From Streptomyces griseorubiginosus (GTDB taxonomy: Bacteria > Actinomycetota > Actinomycetes > Streptomycetales > Streptomycetaceae), in contig NZ_KQ948742.1 in assembly GCF_001514195.1 (NCBI RefSeq), positions 186,001 to 250,000 of the forward strand: a stretch of DNA of 64,000 nucleotides. Reading direction: 5' to 3'. The number at the start of each line of letters is the position of its first letter. The first letter of the stretch is position 1. Of this stretch, positions 61,024 through 64,000 are shown piece after piece. Position numbers and translations under genes: made by a program. The notes under the pieces were generated by a model. That model was not told the DNA's origin, ran no database searches, and was given only the letters and a program-made list of their open reading frames with translations.

Positions 61024-63018
61024 CTATGTTCCGTTGCCTCCGAAGAAGCCGCCGCCGTTGTTGCCGCCGTTGTTGCCGCCCCCGACGCTCACCGTGGTCA
61101 GGTTGATCGGGGTGCTGCCCGGATCGTCGACCTCGCTGCCCCCCTGGGGGTCCTGCTGAGCCACGACCGCGGTGTCGCTCTGGTCGCTGCCGTTGGCGAA
61201 CTGGATGTTCGTGAAGCCGGCGTTGTTGAGGATCTGGCGGGCTTGGGCGACCGTGCGGCCCCTGACGTCCGGGACCTCGGTCTTGTCCGCCGCCTTGCCG
61301 ATCTGGATGTTGACCGACGAGCCCTTGTCGGCCTGGGTGCCGGCCTGCGGGGAGGTCGCGATGACCTTGCCGATCTGGTTGGTGTCCTCGGTCTCGACCT
61401 CGGTGCAGTTGCCGACGAGGTTGTTCGCCTGCATCTGCTTCTTGGCGTCCTCGCAGGACTGGCCCGTCACGTCCGGGACCGTGGACTTCTCCTCGGCCTT
61501 GGCGATGGTGAGGGTGACGGTGGAGCCCTTCTCCACCTCGGCGCCCAGTTTCGGGTCCTGGCTCAGGACGGTGCCCGGCTTCTCGGCGGACTCCTCCTGC
61601 TTGGTCTTGACGACGAACTGGTACTTGTCGCCCTCCAGCGTCTCCGTGGCCTGGTCGACGTCCTGGCCGAGGACGCTGGGGACGGCCACCTTCGGCGCCC
61701 CGGTGGAGACCACGATGTTGACGGCGGTGTTCTTGTCGACCTTGGTGCCGGCCGTCGGGTCCTGTTCGCAGATGTTGCCCTTGGACGTGTTCTCGCAGGC
61801 CTTCTGCGTGACCTGGCCGATCTTCAGATCGACGTTGGACAGCTGTCTGGTGGCGTCCGACTGCGACTGGTTGACGATGTTGGGCACGTCCACCTGGTCG
61901 TTGCCTGCGCCCCCGCCACCGCTGAAGATCCACTTGCCGATCAGGATCGCGCCGACGAGCACCAGGATGCCCGCCACGACCAGCAGGATCGTCGAGGTGT
62001 TCGACTTCTTCTGGCGGCGCCGGTCGGGGCGGTCGTCGTAGCCGTAGCCGCCGTCGTCCGGGCTCATCGGCGGCAGCATGGTGGTGGCGCCCGCGTCGGA
62101 GCGCAGGGCCGTGGTCGCCTGGTCGTCGGGGTAGCCGCCGTAGCCCACCGAGCCCATGGCGGCGGTGGCCGCGACCGGCTGGCCGTCGAGGCAGGCCTCG
62201 ATGTCGAGGCGCATCTCGTCGGCGGACTGGTAGCGGTAGTTGGGGTCCTTGACCAGGGCCCGCAGCACGATCGCGTCCATCTCGGGCGTGATCTCGGGGT
62301 CGAAGACCGACGGCGGCTGGGCCTCCTCGCGCACGTGCTGGTACGCGACGGCCACCGGGGAGTCCCCCACGAAGGGCGGCCGTACCGTCAGCAGTTCGTA
62401 GAGGAGACAGCCGGTGGAGTAGAGGTCGGAGCGTGCGTCGACCTGTTCGCCCTTGGCCTGCTCCGGGGAGAGGTACTGGGCGGTGCCGATGACCGCGGAG
62501 GTCTGGGTCATGGTCATGCCCGAGTCACCCATGGCGCGGGCGATGCCGAAGTCCATGACCTTGACCTGGCCGTTGCGCGTGAGCATGACGTTGGCCGGCT
62601 TGATGTCCCGGTGCACGATGCCGCTGCGGTGGGAGTACTCCAGTGCCTGGAGGATCCCGATGGTCATCTCCAGGGAGCGCTCCGGCAGCAGCTTGCGGCC
62701 GGAGTGCAGCAGCTCACGGAGCGTGGAGCCGTCGACGTACTCCATGACGATGTACGGGATCGAGACCCCGTCGATGTAGTCCTCGCCCGTGTCGTAGACC
62801 GCCACGATCGCGGGATGGTTGAGCGAGGCGGCCGACTGGGCCTCCCGGCGGAACCGGGCCTGGAAGGACGGGTCACGCGCGAGGTCCGCGCGCAGCGTCT
62901 TCACCGCCACCGTGCGGCCGAGGCGCGTGTCCATGGCGAGGTAGACCTCCGCCATGCCACCACGGCCGAGCACCTGGCCCAGCTCGTACCGGCCGCCGAG
63001 GCGACGCGGCTCTTCCAT
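61024..63018 (-). CDS. pknB: Ser/Thr protein kinase PknB with four PASTA domains
   Basis: 664 residues. Kinase domain (about 10-275) with GRGGMAEVYLAMDTRLGR, VAVKTLRAD, HRDIKPANVMLT and MDFGIARAMGDSGMT. A linker with YGYDDRPDRRRQKKS leads to one membrane helix (TILLVVAGILVLVGAILIG) and four extracellular PASTA repeats (about 375-650) that sense muropeptides or lipid II. Ends in Gly/Asn-rich GGNNGGNNGGGFFGGNGT. Controls cell-wall synthesis and division with the downstream-acting PBP, FtsW/RodA, phosphatase and FHA genes that usually follow. ATG start. Confidence 0.96.
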   Translation of the reverse strand: MEEPRRLGGRYELGQVLGRGGMAEVYLAMDTRLGRTVAVKTLRADLARDPSFQARFRREAQSAASLNHPAIVAVYDTGEDYIDGVSIPYIVMEYVDGSTLRELLHSGRKLLPERSLEMTIGILQALEYSHRSGIVHRDIKPANVMLTRNGQVKVMDFGIARAMGDSGMTMTQTSAVIGTAQYLSPEQAKGEQVDARSDLYSTGCLLYELLTVRPPFVGDSPVAVAYQHVREEAQPPSVFDPEITPEMDAIVLRALVKDPNYRYQSADEMRLDIEACLDGQPVAATAAMGSVGYGGYPDDQATTALRSDAGATTMLPPMSPDDGGYGYDDRPDRRRQKKSNTSTILLVVAGILVLVGAILIGKWIFSGGGGAGNDQVDVPNIVNQSQSDATRQLSNVDLKIGQVTQKACENTSKGNICEQDPTAGTKVDKNTAVNIVVSTGAPKVAVPSVLGQDVDQATETLEGDKYQFVVKTKQEESAEKPGTVLSQDPKLGAEVEKGSTVTLTIAKAEEKSTVPDVTGQSCEDAKKQMQANNLVGNCTEVETEDTNQIGKVIATSPQAGTQADKGSSVNIQIGKAADKTEVPDVRGRTVAQARQILNNAGFTNIQFANGSDQSDTAVVAQQDPQGGSEVDDPGSTPINLTTVSVGGGNNGGNNGGGFFGGNGT

Positions 63019-63187
63019 AGCTTCCTACCAGCCCTCTCCGTCGGTCCCGACCGGCACGTGTGTGCCGTCGGAGGCTGCACTCCGGGCCTACCGTACCCGG
63101 CTAGCTTTGTGTGACCTGGCCAAGTGCGTCACCCGATACAGGACCGGTATCGCAACGTGCACCGATGTGAAGGGGACGTGATGGGGG

Positions 63188-64000
63188 TCACTGCTTGGAC
63201 TTGATGACCGCCTCCATGACGCTCTTGGCGATGGGCGCCGCGAGACCGCTGCCGGAGATGTTCTCGCGGACCGCGTTGTCGTCCTGGACGACCACGGCCA
63301 CGGCGACCGGCGCGCTGTCACCGACCTTGGCGTACGAGATGAACCAGGCGTACGGGTTCTTGCTGTTGTTCTCGCCGTGCTGGGCGGTACCGGTCTTGCC
63401 GCCGACGGTGACGCCGTCGATCTGGGCGGTCTTGCCGGTGCCGTCCTTGACGACCGTCTCCATCATCGACTGGAGGATCTGCGCGTTCTGGGCGGACAGC
63501 GGCTCGCTCATCTTCTCCGGCTCCGTCTTCTCGAGGGTGTCGAGGTTCGGGGCCTGGAGGGAGTCCACCATGTACGGCTTCATCAGGGTGCCGTTGTTGG
63601 CGACGGCCGAGGCGACCATGGCCATCTGGAGCGGAGTCGCGGCGGTGTTGAACTGGCCGATCGAGGACAGCGCGGTCTCCGACGGGTTCATGTCGTCGGA
63701 GAAGACGGACGCGCTGGAGCGCACGGGGACGAACTGCTGCTCGTCGAAGCCGAACTTCTTGGCTTCCTCCAGCATCTTCTCGTTGCCGAGCTGGGAGCCG
63801 ATCTTGCCGAAGACGGTGTTGCAGGAGTACTGGAGGGCGACGCGCATGGTGGCGTTCTTGCAGGGGATGTTGCCCTCGTTCTTCAGCTGGGTCGTGGTGC
63901 CCGGCATGGTCCACGGCAGCGGGGAGTCGGTCTTCTCGTCCGCGTCGGTGTAGAGGCCGTTCTCCAGGGCGGCTGCCGCGGTGACGACCTTGAAGGTGGA
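63188..64000 (-). CDS. pbpA: Penicillin-binding protein PbpA, transpeptidase domain (N-terminus beyond window)
   Basis: C-terminal 270 codons of a class B PBP that cross-links peptidoglycan. The active-site STFK occupies the last 12 bases of the window (63989-64000), the second motif is YSCNTVFGKIG (SxN) and the third VGGKTGTAQHG (KTG). The gene continues past 64000. It lies 169 bp upstream of pknB on the same strand, matching the pbpA-pknB order of actinobacteria. Its substrate role in septal or apical growth is inferred from synteny. Confidence 0.95.
   Translation of the reverse strand, partial: STFKVVTAAAALENGLYTDADEKTDSPLPWTMPGTTTQLKNEGNIPCKNATMRVALQYSCNTVFGKIGSQLGNEKMLEEAKKFGFDEQQFVPVRSSASVFSDDMNPSETALSSIGQFNTAATPLQMAMVASAVANNGTLMKPYMVDSLQAPNLDTLEKTEPEKMSEPLSAQNAQILQSMMETVVKDGTGKTAQIDGVTVGGKTGTAQHGENNSKNPYAWFISYAKVGDSAPVAVAVVVQDDNAVRENISGSGLAAPIAKSVMEAVIKSKQ

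Overview
The window is about 64 kb of high-GC actinobacterial chromosome around the replication origin. Gene content, codon bias and gene order point to Streptomyces: dnaA and dnaN flank an origin dense in DnaA boxes, parAB lies beside parS sites of sequence GTTTCACGTGAAAC, and the window holds a 6-phosphogluconate dehydrogenase between dnaN and recF, a DLW-39 peptide, class E sortases, CrgA and a SapA-like secreted protein. The order murJ - sigM - anti-sigma - trxBA - parBA - rsmG - jag - yidC - yidD - rnpA - rpmH - dnaA - dnaN - recF - dciA - gyrB - gyrA - DUF3566 - tRNA-Ile ... tRNA-Ala ... ppiA - rhomboid - crgA - DUF881 - trpG/pabA ... pknB - pbpA is the conserved actinobacterial origin block, also known from Mycobacterium.

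Layout. 1-7.3 kb: lipid II flippase (partial), a separate pseudokinase, an ECF sigma factor with its zinc-type anti-sigma factor, and trxBA behind a match to the SigR consensus. 7.3-13.3 kb (minus strand): segregation genes parBA, rsmG and the ribosome/membrane-insertion group ending in rpmH. 13.3-26.7 kb (plus strand): dnaA, oriC, dnaN, gnd, recF, dciA, gyrBA and a DUF3566 membrane protein. 26.9-37.65 kb: a pSAM2-like actinomycete integrative and conjugative element (AICE) integrated at tRNA-Ile and bounded by 47-bp repeats. It has int-xis-rep, a cluster of small transfer/spread genes, an FtsK-type Tra translocase, a GntR-type (KorSA-like) repressor with three operator copies, and a cargo zone with a HEPN-motif gene and an unknown gene pair. 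37.7-48.6 kb: chromosomal genes including a Ser/Thr kinase with a very long repetitive linker, a helix-turn-helix regulator, tRNA-Ala, a GH26-like lipoprotein, ppiA, a rhomboid protease and crgA. 48.7-52.8 kb: DUF881 protein, three class E sortases and a TrpG/PabA amidotransferase in a tightly packed plus-strand cluster. 52.9-60.2 kb: insertion-sequence debris (IS630, IS110, IS5, IS3 and DDE_Tnp_4-type fragments, a truncated Mrr-like nuclease) and two bounded IS5-type elements, each with a coiled-coil plus winged-helix accessory gene. 60.2-64 kb: SapA-like secreted protein, pknB with four PASTA domains, and the C-terminal half of a penicillin-binding protein.

Themes. Replication, segregation, topology and cell-wall growth control sit together, with DnaA boxes in three places: oriC, the dnaA promoter, and a tight cluster between the rhomboid gene and crgA that may titrate DnaA. 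The most novel material is in the accessory regions: the AICE cargo (HEPN gene plus a coupled pair), a long inverted repeat in a non-coding part of the AICE, tiny DnaJ-like zinc proteins among its transfer genes, and the accessory gene shared by the two adjacent IS5-type elements. All calls come from reading the sequence; no database search was run.
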